A DNA stretch of 64,000 nt. Origin: Pseudozyma flocculosa PF-1. Lineage: Eukaryota; Basidiomycota; Ustilaginomycetes; Ustilaginales; Ustilaginaceae. The notes under the pieces are model-generated. The model was given only the letters and a program-made list of their open reading frames with translations. It made no database searches and was not told the origin of the DNA. How positions within the stretch are numbered: the stretch's first letter is position 1; each line of letters opens with the position of its first letter. Positions 1-10,156 of the stretch are shown here, piece after piece. The position numbers and the translations under genes were made by a program. The stretch spans positions 536,678 to 600,677 of the forward strand of contig NW_006920876.1 in assembly GCF_000417875.1 (NCBI RefSeq), written 5' to 3'.

Positions 1-6
1 TCCTTC

Positions 7-63
<57 letters not shown>

Positions 64-1037
64 ATGGTTGGGCTTTGTCCGCGATTGTCTCATACACCAC
101 GTCGTTTGCATTGTCGCGCCCGCCCTCCTTGCCTCGATGCTGGTCGGCCAGCTTTTCGGGTTTCCCTCGTCACCTGTCGCTGCACACGGGTTCGTCGTTT
201 CGCCCGCACATTCCCTTTGGTAGTCGTCGCGTTGCCCTGTTCGAGGTCGCTTGGGCGGGGAGGACCGAATGCGTCGACCCCGCCGGCGCGCACAATAGAA
301 ATCGGTCTCGCCGCTCTCTCGCCCTCTCGCTCGCTCTGTCGACCCTCTGTATCGTCAGTCTGTCTGCCTCGCCCTGCTTGTCGATAGCGTCGCGTAGCGC
401 CGAGTGCCGTGACGACACGACACGACACGACACGCCTAGATACGATCCCACGATGCTGCTAGGCTGGCTGGGTACATAACTGAACGAATGACGATCCGAC
501 ACGGGCTGTGCCGCATGGCTCGTGGGTCAGCGTCTGTAGGGCTGTGTCGGTAGAACGAGCCGGGAGGAGCGAGGTGGCGCCGCAGAGAGAGATGGGCTCA
601 GCGGCGTCGAGAGTGCGGGCGAGGCAAGGGGCGACTTTGTGTTGGATTTCCGATGGCCCGAGCGCGTTGGGCGGAGCGGAGAGCGACGTGGTGGAGCTGG
701 CCTGGCCGAGGCACGCGGCCAAGGCAACGCTGCCTCAGGCTCAGCCAGGGTCAGCCCACGCACACACGCCACGCCTCCTCGTCCACGCATACGACCACCA
801 CCACCGCCCGGCCTTCCTCCCAGCACACCCCGGCCTGAGCCGTCAATCGACTGGCTCTTGATCTTTACCGCTCGCCAATCGTCCTGCGGCAAACGGACCA
901 CCATCGCTTAGCCCTCATTCCCCCTCACCATGCACCTCTGCAAGCACTAGCGCACACCTTCGCCTCGCCCTCCTCCCTCGGTCACGCCTTTCAAACGCAG
1001 CCACGTCGGGTGGTCAGCTCGGATAAGTGGGGCAACT
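1..1037. other. 5' flank of the FYVE gene, no gene recognised
   Basis: This stretch starts inside a dinucleotide microsatellite and then runs through GC-rich sequence whose reading frames show no domain or recognisable motif. A short ACACG-type direct repeat lies near 410-435. It probably holds the promoter and 5' leader of the FYVE-domain gene that starts at 1038. No tRNA or other RNA gene was seen. Confidence 0.5.
11..59. repeat. (TC)n dinucleotide microsatellite
   Basis: About 24 uninterrupted TC units at the left edge of the window, preceded by a short pyrimidine run. Tracts like this are common in fungal promoters and intergenic DNA; no function can be read from it. Confidence 0.95.
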
Positions 1038-4000
1038 ATGTCGAGCCACTCAGCAGGCGACTCTGCCAACGGCGCGGGCGGCTCAGGCACCACCGCAGGC
1101 GATGCGGTCGCATCGGCCTCGCCGTCGTCGCTCAACTACGTCCCCTACCAGCGCAGATCCCACGCTCGCAACGCTTCCACCCTCTCCCAGGTCAGCGTCT
1201 CGTCGGCGCCAAGATCAGAAGCTCCCAAAGCAACCGGCACTTCTGGCACATCTCCTGCCGCTGTTCCACCTGTCGCCGCGCCCGCAGCATCCTCATCACC
1301 TGGGCCGCAGAACTCGACCAGCATAGCGAGACTTGGCACCATGGCAGCACCGACTCCGCCAGCGAGCCATACAGGCGGCTCGCAGCAGCATTCTTCGATA
1401 CCCCCTCGCGGCTTGCCAGTATCACCGGTGCCCAGCGGCCCTCGTTCGTCGAACCCTGCGCCGCCACTCGTCCGCATCGGATCAGGCGCGGCCGCACGCA
1501 ACCTTCCCGCCCCTCCTCCGCTGCGCAGCGCCTCGGCCCTGCGCAAGGAGACTCCAGCATCGCCCGACTCCCCGGCCGCATCCTCCAAAGTCGCCGGGAA
1601 ACAGCCGGAGAAACCTTCGCTCCCACGCCAGCCCAGCGCGGGGACAATCGCCCTCGGCCAAAGAAGAAGCAGCAATGCGTCCTCGGCTCCCAGCCCCGTC
1701 GACGTCGGTCAGCGGCAATCACCTGCCAGCCATGGGCGGTCGCCGTCCAGCGCCATGCTGAACTCTCCCAAGCCCGACCGAGATCCGCGCCTCAGCCATG
1801 CGCGCTTGGCGGGACCGCGCGCATCGACCAACCTGGAGACCAGCAGCGCCGGGTCATCGAGGTCCAGCCCGCTCAACAGCGGCGCCGCCACGCCGCGGCT
1901 TGGCTCCGGCAACATCAGCGTGCCCGCGCACGTTCACTCGTATGCAGCCCTGCTCGCTGCGCAGTCTAAGCTCGGACCCATACCCGTCCCACAGGGTGTG
2001 GCCATCGCCAACGTGGTGGGCCAGCATCAGCAGCAGAACGGCGAGGGCGGCCAAGGTGGCGCGAACGGCTTCAACCGCCTCGCCAACGGACGGTCTACTG
2101 CCTACCGTCCCGGTTTCCAGCCAAGGGGGGCGTATAGAGTGAGAACCGACGAGTTTGTCGAGGCCAGGCGCAAGAGGCGCAGCGAGGGCGAAATGGAGCA
2201 GCAGCGGATGGAGCGGCGATTGGCGAAAGTGAGTCTCAGAGTCTGGTCAGTCCGGACCACCAAGGCAAGGCACAGTTCCCGCGAGGCTGACCGCCCCGCT
2301 GGCCCTCCACGTCCCGATGGTCCTGCTTGCAGCTCATCACGATACACTTTGCGCCGCAAGAGGTCGACGAGCACGGCGAAAAGGGGCCCGCACTGCCGAG
2401 GCTCGACTTTGACCTGGGCGAGCTCCGGCGGGATCCAGGGTCCGTGCTGAAGCGGGGAGGCTCTGACCTCTGGAGCTCGCTGAGGGCGCGCACCCGGGGC
2501 GAGGACCTCGTCAAGCGAGCGGCCGAGCAGAGCATTGTCAACTGGCAGGACGATGCCGAGGTCAAGGCGTGTCCCATCTGCAGCACGGCCTTTAGCTTGA
2601 CGGTGCGCAAGCACCACTGCCGCCTCTGCGGCCGCGTCGTCTGCGCTTCGCCGCACCTGTCTCGGCCGGCGTGGCCCGAAGCGGTGGGAGCGCCGGGCGA
2701 TGCGACCCAGCCGATGCCGTTGGTAGAGCAGCGCAAGCAGCTCGAGAGGAAGTGCTCGTCGCTCATCGTCGCGGATCCGGTGACGGGCAAGATTGAGGAC
2801 GCGAGGGACGCCGCCGGCCTGGCGAAAGGCGCCGCCGACGGCAAGGCAGACCGCGCTGCGAGCGAAAAGGGCGTCCGCATCTGCCGCGACTGCAAGGATG
2901 TGATCCGGTGAGTGTGCGGTGCTCGCCGAGCCGTACCAAGGTCCACACAGAATGCTGACCCCCCGATCGCTTCTCCTCGATGTCGATCATCGCATCGCCA
3001 TCCCGACAGGAAGCGGCAGTACATGATCGACGATGGGACGGTGCCGGCCTACCTCAAGTTATACGAGGTGAGTCGGGTTCGCCGTTCTGCTGCGGTGCCG
3101 ACGATCGACTGACGAACCGTCCACGTCGGTCCGGGCATGCTCAGGCGTTGATGCAAGTGCAGAAGGACATCGAAGAGTCGCTGCCCGAGTTTCAAGAGAT
3201 GGTGCTGGGCCTGCAGTGAGTGTAATGCGCTCCGCTGCCTTCGCTTTCGTCCTGCAGCATGGCGGTGACTGATGACAAGTTTCCTATCCTCTCTCTCTCT
3301 CTGGCACCCGCAGAAAGCACGACCATACCGCGGCGCTCGGATCGTCGGCCAAGGCCAACATTGAGCTGCAGCGGGATGCGGCACAGGCGCGCAAGCAGCT
3401 GCTGGCCAACTTTGCCACCTACGACGAGCTGGCCAAGCGGATCCGCAAGCTGCCCGCCCCTGCGTCCGAGGGTGGTGGCGGCAGTAGCGATGCGGCGCAG
3501 GAGAGGGTCCAGCAGGCCATCTGGACCAAGGCCAACCTGTTCCTCCAGCAGAATGTGAGTCGGCGTCGGAAGCGGCTCGCGGTCGCGGAAGCATGGAAGG
3601 ACCCGGACCTGATCGACCGCCCATCCTTGGCCGGCACCAACAGATGCTCCCTCTTCGAAGCCTGCCCAAGCCCGGTTCCAAGAAGCCCAGTTCGACGGCA
3701 GGGTCCGATGAGGGCGCCGAGGCCAAGACCAAGGCCAAGAGGCCGACGGGCGGCCCGCCTCGGCGCGGAAACCAGGCCCGAGGCGGCTCGGTGAGCTCGA
3801 TGGCCTCGTTCCAAACCTGGCTGGGCGGCAAGGGGCGGCAGAGCAACGGTGGTGGTGGCGAGGCCATGACGCTGGCCGAGGCGTCGCGCTTGCAGGCCGA
3901 CGAACGATTCGACGAGGGCGACGACGACGACGACGACGACTACGGCGGAGACGACGACGATGGACCGGTGGATGTGGCTGCGCTCGAGGAGCAGCTGGGG

Positions 4001-4198
4001 GTGCTGCTGGAGCAGGAGCGGCTCGTGTCGGGCTACGTCGAGAGCGCCAGCCGCGCGCGCAAGTTTGACGACGCGCGCACGCTCAAGGCGAGCCACGACG
4101 ACCTGTGCCGCGAGATCTTGCGCATGCAGAGGAAGCTCGTCGTCAAGGGCCAGGGAAGGGCCGGTGCGGCGGCGGCGTCAGCGTCGGCGGCAGGGTAG
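1038..4198 (+). CDS. PEP7: FYVE zinc-finger endosomal protein, PEP7/VAC1 (Rabenosyn-5) type
   Basis: Six exons: 1038-2228, 2333-2907, 3010-3067, 3145-3215, 3314-3554, 3644-4198, all with GT-AG introns; 896 residues. Residues 1-400 are Ser/Pro/Ala-rich and look disordered. A FYVE finger spans about 468-587: the WxxD element (WQDD, 468), a CPIC pair (477/480), the PI3P-binding RKHHCRLCG signature (489-497) and a final CRDC pair, with a long insert between the third and fourth Cys pairs. A Rabenosyn-type coiled region follows, then an acidic Asp run and a C-terminal helix (LEEQLGVLLEQERL) resembling the Rab-binding tail. Family members bind PI3P and Rab5/Vps21 on endosomes and work with Vps45 and syntaxin in Golgi-to-endosome fusion. 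The family call is firm; equating it with yeast Pep7/Vac1 is inference. The start is the first ATG before the open first exon. Confidence 0.85.
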
Positions 4199-4830
4199 CA
4201 TGGGTACGAGGGCGGCGCGGTGCAGAGAAGCGAATGCGGAGCCAAGCGACGCGCCCATCATGATGCAATGATCGCAGACAGGAGCTGGAGAGGTGCCAGC
4301 CCACCCACGCCATGCGGCCCCACTTTTGATGATACGGCCCCGACCTCGTCGTCTACAACGCGCGTCCAGGCGCAGACGAGCGAGGGGCGTCGATGGCAGG
4401 CCGGCCTGGCCCTGTCGACGACGGCCAGCGCGACGGACGCGAAGCAGTCGAGGGGCCCAGCCAGCCAGTCAGAGTGAGTGGAGGTTGGGCCGACGGCGTC
4501 GGCTTGGCAAAGGGGGTCCCTGCATGGCCCGCTGGCCTGCGCCCGCCCCGCCGACTCAGGGGCCAACGACGGTCGCTGCCAGGCCGACTCCAGACCGGAC
4601 CCCACCGCTCGTCAGGTCGCCGCCCGCCGCGTGCAGCATCTTCTTGGTTGTCCACCACCCTCGCCTCGCCCCTCGCCCCGGACTCGCCATCAGGTATCGC
4701 GCCCATCTGCCCTCACTCCCCTGCCCTCTCTGCCTCATCTTGCTCACTCGTCTCGGACTGCTCAGACATCGATACCCCACAACGAGGCCGCCCCAGACCG
4801 TCCCCGCTCCATACCTTCTCGTCCGGCGAC
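4199..4830. other. Intergenic, promoter region of the SAC gene
   Basis: This 630-bp gap lies between the FYVE gene stop and the preferred SAC start. The SAC reading frame is open back to an ATG at 4393, so a longer N-terminus cannot be excluded, but the extension is low-complexity and matches no SAC feature. Confidence 0.5.
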
Positions 4831-7662
4831 ATGCCCGCCAGCTGGACAGCACCGCCATGGTCCGCCTCCATCCCAGTCCCAGAGCAGAAGCTAGGCCTGG
4901 TGGTCACCGCCGACGGCCTCTACGTCCTCCCGCGCACCCGCTCCCCCGCCGAGCTCAACCACGCCCACCGCTCGCATCACGGTCACGCCCACTCGGCCTC
5001 GACCCCCGCCACCACTGCCTCGGCCCCGCCGACCGACGTCCATAGCAAGGGCAGCAGTGCCGGCAGCAGCAGCAGTAGCAGCAGCAACAACAACAACAAC
5101 AGCAACAGCGGCAGCGGCAACAACAAGTTCAACCCTTTCAGCGCCGCAAAGCGCCTCACCAATGCCAGCCTGGGCCTACGTCTGGCCGCCAGCCCGTCGC
5201 CCTCGCCCTCGACATCGCACACCGCCTCGCCAGCCGTACAGACGAGCTCCTCGCCTCTTCCCGATGCAGTGCGAATAGGCTGGGGCAGGGAAGGAGGGCT
5301 GGACCGCGTCCCCTACTCGCAATGGAGCTCCCTCTTCGACGGGCAACGGGACGGCGCTCCAACCGCCGAGCCATCGACCAGGGCCGAGACCGAGTTCGAG
5401 GAACTGCTCGTCCACGGCATCGTCGGCCTCGAGCGCCTCTTCAACCGCGCCTACCTCTTTGTCGTCACCGGCCGCAAAGAGGCCGGCGAGATCGGACACC
5501 CGTCCCGCAAAGTCTTCTGCTGCTCTGGAGTCCTCGCCATCCCGCTCGACGAGGAAAAGGCCCGCGAGCTCATCAGAGCGCAGATCGCAAAGGAAAAGTC
5601 GCACAGCTCGTCGTCGGCGGCGGCGACGGCGGCGGCGGCTGCGGCTGCGGCCAAGGAGGGGCAGAAGGGGTCGAGCGGAGGCGATGACGACGACGACGAC
5701 GACGACGACGGGTCTACCGAGGACGACGAGAGCGATACGGAAGACGACGACGAGGACGTCATGGACGACGTCGAGACGCCTGCTGCCATCCCGCGCGAGC
5801 CGTTCTTCTCCGACCGACAGCTTGGGTCCGGCTCCGCGACGGTCCGCGCTCCCAAGTCGAGGCCGTGGTCCAATCGGGACAACGTGCGCACGTTTTCGCA
5901 GAGTCGGCTTGGGACAGTCGAGACGCACGAGCACGAGGCTGGCTCGGGCGAGACGGACGAAGTCGACCTGCCCACGTCGGACCCTCTTGCGGCAAAGGGC
6001 GAGAAAGGTGAGGCAGGCAACGAGGGCGAGGGCGACGACGCGCAGCAGGTGCAGCAAGACTCGGCGGCGGAAGCGGCGTTGTCGCCGGACGCCTCGCCAG
6101 ACGAGCAATGGCGGCAGGCGACGCGCATCGAGCTCGAAGAGAAAGTGGTCAAGGAGACGAGCAAGCACTTTGCGCGGGGCGAGTTCTGGTTCGCCTACAC
6201 GTTTGACCTAACCACGTCGATGCAGAAAAAGTACGACGCCCTCGCCGCCGCTCAACAGCAGCCGCAGCAGCGCAAGACGGCGGCGGCGGCGGCGGCGGCA
6301 TCGTCAGCCCATCGAGAGGCCGGGTCCGAGACGACGGCAACGGCAACGGCGACGGCAACGGCGACGGCGACGGCAACGCAGCGTCCGCTCATGGACGAGC
6401 CCCACGCCAACCTGGCGCTCTGGAGGAGGGTGGACCGCCGTTTCTGGCACAACGAGCACCTCTGCCGCGATCTCATCGCCGCCGGGCTCGACGCCTTTAT
6501 CCTACCACTCATGCAGGGCTACCTGCAGATCGTCCCGCTGCCCCTCGATTCGATCGCTGGCGACGATGCCGACGAACCAGCGGCCGTCGCGGGCGAAGCG
6601 TCTTCGTCGGCGATGGAGACTGAGACCGAGATGGAGACGGAAGTAGCGCCCGCCGCGACGCTGGTGGTCATCTCGCGACGGAGCAAGGAACGCGCCGGGC
6701 TGCGGTACCAGCGCCGAGGGATCAACGAAGCGGGCCAGGTGGCCAACTTTGTCGAGACCGAGCAGATTCTCTTCCTCGACCTCCATCCCGCCTCTCCTCC
6801 CTCGTCATCATCGTCGACGACGACGTCGAGCGCGATGGCGACGGAGGGTACGGCGCACCTCTTCTCCTTCTACCAGATCCGGGGCTCGATCCCGCTCTTC
6901 TGGTCCCAGTCGCCCTTTTCGCTCAAGCCGCCGCCGGTGCTCGAGCGCGCCCAGGCCGAGAATGACGAGGCGTGCCGCAGGCACTTTGACGTCCAGACGC
7001 GCCGGTACGGCAAGCTGGTCTGCGTCAACCTAGCCGAGCAGGGCGGCAAGGAGGGTGTCATCTCGAAGCGCTACCGCGAGACGGTGCAGCGCCTCGCCGC
7101 CTACGCCGACGAAGGCGAGCTCGACCGCGACGACGCCGTTGTGGCCGGGACGGGCCCTGCTGCGACCACCAAGATGGTCGGGTACCGCGACTTTGACTTC
7201 CACAAGGAGTGCGCCGGGATGAAGTTTGAAAACGTGAGTAGCACCGGGCGGTACTGGTGTCGTCGTCCCGGCGGTTGCAGTCCCACCAGCGTCATGCAGC
7301 TCACCTCGTCCTTCTCGCCTCCTCCCTCCCTCGCCCGCTCCATCACCCTCCCCGCGCGGACACAGGTGCAAAACCTCATCCGCGATACGGCATCGACGCT
7401 GAGCCACTTTTCCTTTTTCCACCTCTGCTCGCCCTCGCCCTCGCCCTCGTCGACGCGGGCCGGGGGCGCCCAACACGAGGTCCGATCGAGACAGAGGGGC
7501 ACGTTCCGCACGTCATGCCTCGACTGCCTGGACCGCACCAACGTCGTCCAGTCGGCTTTTGCCCGCGTCGTGCTCCAGGGCTGGCTCGATGGCGTCGGCA
7601 TCGGCGGTCAGGCATCGGCCTCTGAGTCCTCCTCCTCCGCCGGCGGCGAGGGGCCAAAGTGA
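4831..7662 (+). pseudogene. SAC-domain phosphoinositide phosphatase, 5' half of a broken gene
   Basis: Two exons (4831-7233 and 7366-7662) give 899 residues. The protein has a Sac2-like N-terminus with Ser/Asn, Asp and Ala runs. A SAC core follows: HGIVGLERLF, the Trp/Phe-rich block around RRVDRRFWHNEHL, RGSIPLFWSQ, FDVQTRRYG, and the catalytic CX5RT motif CLDCLDRT (catalytic Cys 852). SAC enzymes remove phosphates from phosphoinositides on membranes. The frame ends with TGA only 47 residues after the catalytic Cys. The last 100 or so residues of a normal SAC fold are missing here and lie on the opposite strand at about 9480-9270. The TGA falls inside a 10-bp word also present at 9795-9804. 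The intron (132 bp) is a multiple of three and open. Either this is a true gene break or the assembly flipped a segment. Family assignment is very sure; whether the locus works is not. Confidence 0.85.
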
Positions 7663-7667
7663 TCAGG
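7658..7667. repeat. 10-bp repeat at left breakpoint of the inverted SAC segment
   Basis: AGTGATCAGG occurs here and again in the same orientation at 9795-9804, flanking the segment that carries the 3' half of the SAC gene on the - strand. The core TGATCA is its own reverse complement, so it can serve as a junction for inversion. The TGA ending the 5' half lies within it (7660-7662). Confidence 0.8.
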
Positions 7668-7820
7668 GCCGATGTCCATGTCGGCTCCCACCTGTCTCGT
7701 CTCGTCTCGTCTCTATCGCCTCTACGGGCCCACCGCTCGATCTCATCCGAATGCAGTGCGCGGAGATCGGTGCCGCTCAGTCAGGCCGAGGCTGAGTTCG
7801 AGTGGCATGGACGCGCGTGC

Positions 7821-7866
7821 CAGGCAGGCGGGCAGGCGGGCAGGCGGGCAGGCAGGCAGGCAGGCA
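7821..7866. repeat. (GGCA/GGCG)n tetranucleotide repeat
   Basis: About 11 degenerate GGCA/GGCG units. It lies just past the stop codon of the - strand SAC fragment, so probably in its 3' untranslated region. Confidence 0.85.
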
Positions 7867-7985
7867 AAAAGCGGCGACATGGCGGGGGTATACGAGCGGC
7901 CCCGGCCCGATCTCTGCGCCTTGCACCTCAGGAGGCAGTCTTCGGGCCGGACACGCTAAGGCGTCGGTCGATGTTCGTCGGTCGA

Positions 7986-9794
7986 TCAGAGCCACAACCT
8001 CCGTTTGAGACCTTCGATGAGCGGACCCAGGTACCCGGCGTTGGCCTTGGCCGCTTCGAGGCTGTCGTCGCAGGAGCACGCGCGAGAAAAAGGGGCCGCA
8101 GCAGCGCACCGTACCGTCAGCGCCGCTCGTACCTGCACAGGGGGACCCGACTCGACTCGACGCGACGCGACGCGGTGCGACCGGCCAAGGCACCCACTCA
8201 CCTCTGGACGGTGCCGCTCTTGAGAAACTCCTCGTCATCCTCGCCGGTACACGCCCCGACGTCCTGGCAGCACCGGACGAGGAGGTCGACGATGCGCTTG
8301 ACAGTCTGCTTGCTCGTCGCTGTGCCGCCGTCGCTTTCCGTCGTGTCCTTTCGCGATCGGGCGCGACTCGGCGATGGCGACGACGCCGATGCGGACGGCA
8401 ACGGCACGTTGAGGTGGAAGCCGAAGCGCGATCCGACCGTCGGCGCCGCCTTGGGCGAGGCGCTCAAGTCGAGATCGTCCGAGATGGCACGGAAGGCGAG
8501 CAGCCGGCTCGTTCCCGCCGGCAGAGAGGCGGGGCTGGGCAGCTTGATCGACGTCGTCGAGTGCGCTCTGCGTTGCACGTCGGTGCGTGGGACGTGGAAG
8601 GACGTCGGGGGGTCAGGATCGGTTGCGAGACGGCGGCGGGCGGGACGACGAGGGCACTCACCGGCTCTCGTCGTTGAGGTAGGTGATGACAAAGCCCCAG
8701 TTGTCCTCGGGATGGTGGCCCTCGTTGGGGTTGATGATGTAGAGTCCTGTGGGGTCGGCGGGCAGATTAGCGGCTGGTCGTCAGCATCGTGGTCCTGACA
8801 GTCTGCACTGCTGTCCTCCCGGCGACAGACTCACCTTCCTTGATGCCGATGATGTCGCCGACCAGCACCTTTGTGAACTGCGAGAGCCGTTCGCCGCCAA
8901 AGTCGTAGCTGCACACGTAGAGGGCCTTGCGCGTCTGTATTCGTTGGCAAGAGGTGGGATGGGGTGAGTGAGGCGCCCATCCGCCAGGGCCCACATCAGC
9001 ATTCGGCCGAGGGCAGAGTGGCCTGCGCGTCGGGGAAACGAGGTTGGCCTAGTTCCCGACGACGACACTCACGAGCAGGACGACCTTTTCCTCGAGCTTC
9101 GCCGACTGGATCTGGTTTGGCTCGACGGGAGAGCAGAGCGTCCACCCTCCAACAAGCGTCTCGTCGTTGGGGATGACCTCGGCCTTGCAGCTCTCGATGG
9201 CGCTGGCGCGCACGCGCACGAGGCGCACCGCCTCGGAGGGGTCGCGCGAATCGAGATCATCGTAGTACCTCTCGAGCCCGGCGATGCCGATCGAGCCGTA
9301 GACAAAGTCGAGCACCGTCTGGCGGAAAAAGTCGGTGACGGCGCCCTGGACCATGCGGTACACGCTGTTGGTGGCGTCGTTGATCATGCCCATGAAGCTG
9401 CGCTTGCCGGTGCGCGTGAAGTCGACCTTGAGCGCGTCGGTGTTGGAGTAGCAGTGCGATATGGCGTTGGCGTTGTTGGCCCAGACGTCGTTGAAGGCGG
9501 CATCGAGCGCCTTTTCCGAGACGACGAAGCGCGGGCGGCGCTGGCGGGCGGGAGAAGTGACGGTGGTGGTGGGGCCCGACGGCGCTGCGGGTGCGACCTG
9601 CTCCTCGATGGCGGCTGTGGGCTGCGGCGGTGCCACGGATGCGGGTGCTACCGCCGTAGCGGCCTTGTCTGCGGTCATCGCGTCGAGGTGGCCAAGAGGG
9701 ATGGTCGAGGTGATGGTGGTAGCAGCAGCGACAGCGACGGAGGTGGCGGGGTGGGGACGCTCTTTGGGCGCTGTTGCCGCTGCAGCCCCTGAAG
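7986..9794 (-). pseudogene. SAC-domain C-terminus plus hSac2 domain, 3' half of the broken phosphatase gene
   Basis: Exons in transcript order: about 9794-9073, 8934-8835, 8746-8662, 8567-8202, 8061-7986, all with GTGAGT donors. The first exon contains the end of a SAC domain (FNDVWANNANAISHCY, ALKVDFTRTGKRS, DFFRQTVLDFVYG). The following exons give an hSac2/INPP5F-type domain (ALYVCSYDFGGERLSQF, DIIGIKEG, NWGFVITYLNDES) and a conserved tail ending RRLWL. There is no CX5RT catalytic motif, so the piece cannot be a phosphatase alone. It supplies exactly what the + strand half at 4831-7662 lacks. The first in-frame ATG is at 9678, inside a Pro/Ala/Thr linker, and the frame stays open back to the breakpoint. 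Either the 3' part of the gene was inverted in place or the assembly is wrong here; an independent functional gene is less likely. Confidence 0.85.
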
Positions 9795-9804
9795 AGTGAT
9801 CAGG
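9795..9804. repeat. 10-bp repeat at right breakpoint of the inverted SAC segment
   Basis: Second copy of AGTGATCAGG, same orientation as the copy at 7658-7667. The similarity extends weakly on both sides (AGAG/AAAG before, CCC/GCC after). Confidence 0.8.
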
Positions 9805-10156
9805 CCCTGCAGCAGCACAAGCAGCCCTCCACACCCATCTGGACCAACACCGCTCGAGGGCTTTCTTTGGCTGGCTGGCCTGGCTCGGCTCTGCGCTGCT
9901 CTGCTGGTTGTGTCTGTTTCGGCCTGGTCCGTTGCTCGCGGCTCTTCCGACCCTCGACAAGCTTCCCTTCAGCGATCCGCCTGCTCCCACAGGACGCATT
10001 ACTGCTGCTGCTGCCGCCGCTCGACATCAGCCCTTCAGCGACGCACGGCCCAAAGGCCGGCTGCATCGGGCGCAGCAAGCCAAGCGCGGCTTCTTCTTCC
10101 TCCGCTGCCCTCGACTCGACTCTGCGCGCAAACCACCGCCAGCCGCAGCGACCGCC
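9805..10156. other. 5' region of the TBC gene
   Basis: Pyrimidine-rich sequence ahead of the TBC-domain ATG. It probably carries that gene's promoter and leader. No coding feature or RNA gene was seen. Confidence 0.45.

Noticed and set aside
4393..4830. Longer N-terminus for the SAC phosphatase from the ATG at 4393
   Set aside because: The frame is open, but the added sequence is low-complexity and unlike any SAC N-terminus. The ATG at 4831 directly precedes family-like sequence.
5176..6168. 330-codon - strand frame
   Set aside because: Antisense to the SAC gene N-terminal region; Arg/Leu/Val-rich shadow.
7234..7365. Read-through of the SAC intron as coding
   Set aside because: The 132 bp are open and in frame, but they start with GTGAGT and end with CACAG, and removing them joins GMKFEN to VQNLIRD as expected in SAC proteins.
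9049..9999. Independent gene starting near 9999 on the - strand
   Set aside because: Its best sequence is only the last part of a SAC domain. The region beyond 9794 lies across the breakpoint and is the 5' flank of the TBC gene, so it is not a natural N-terminus.
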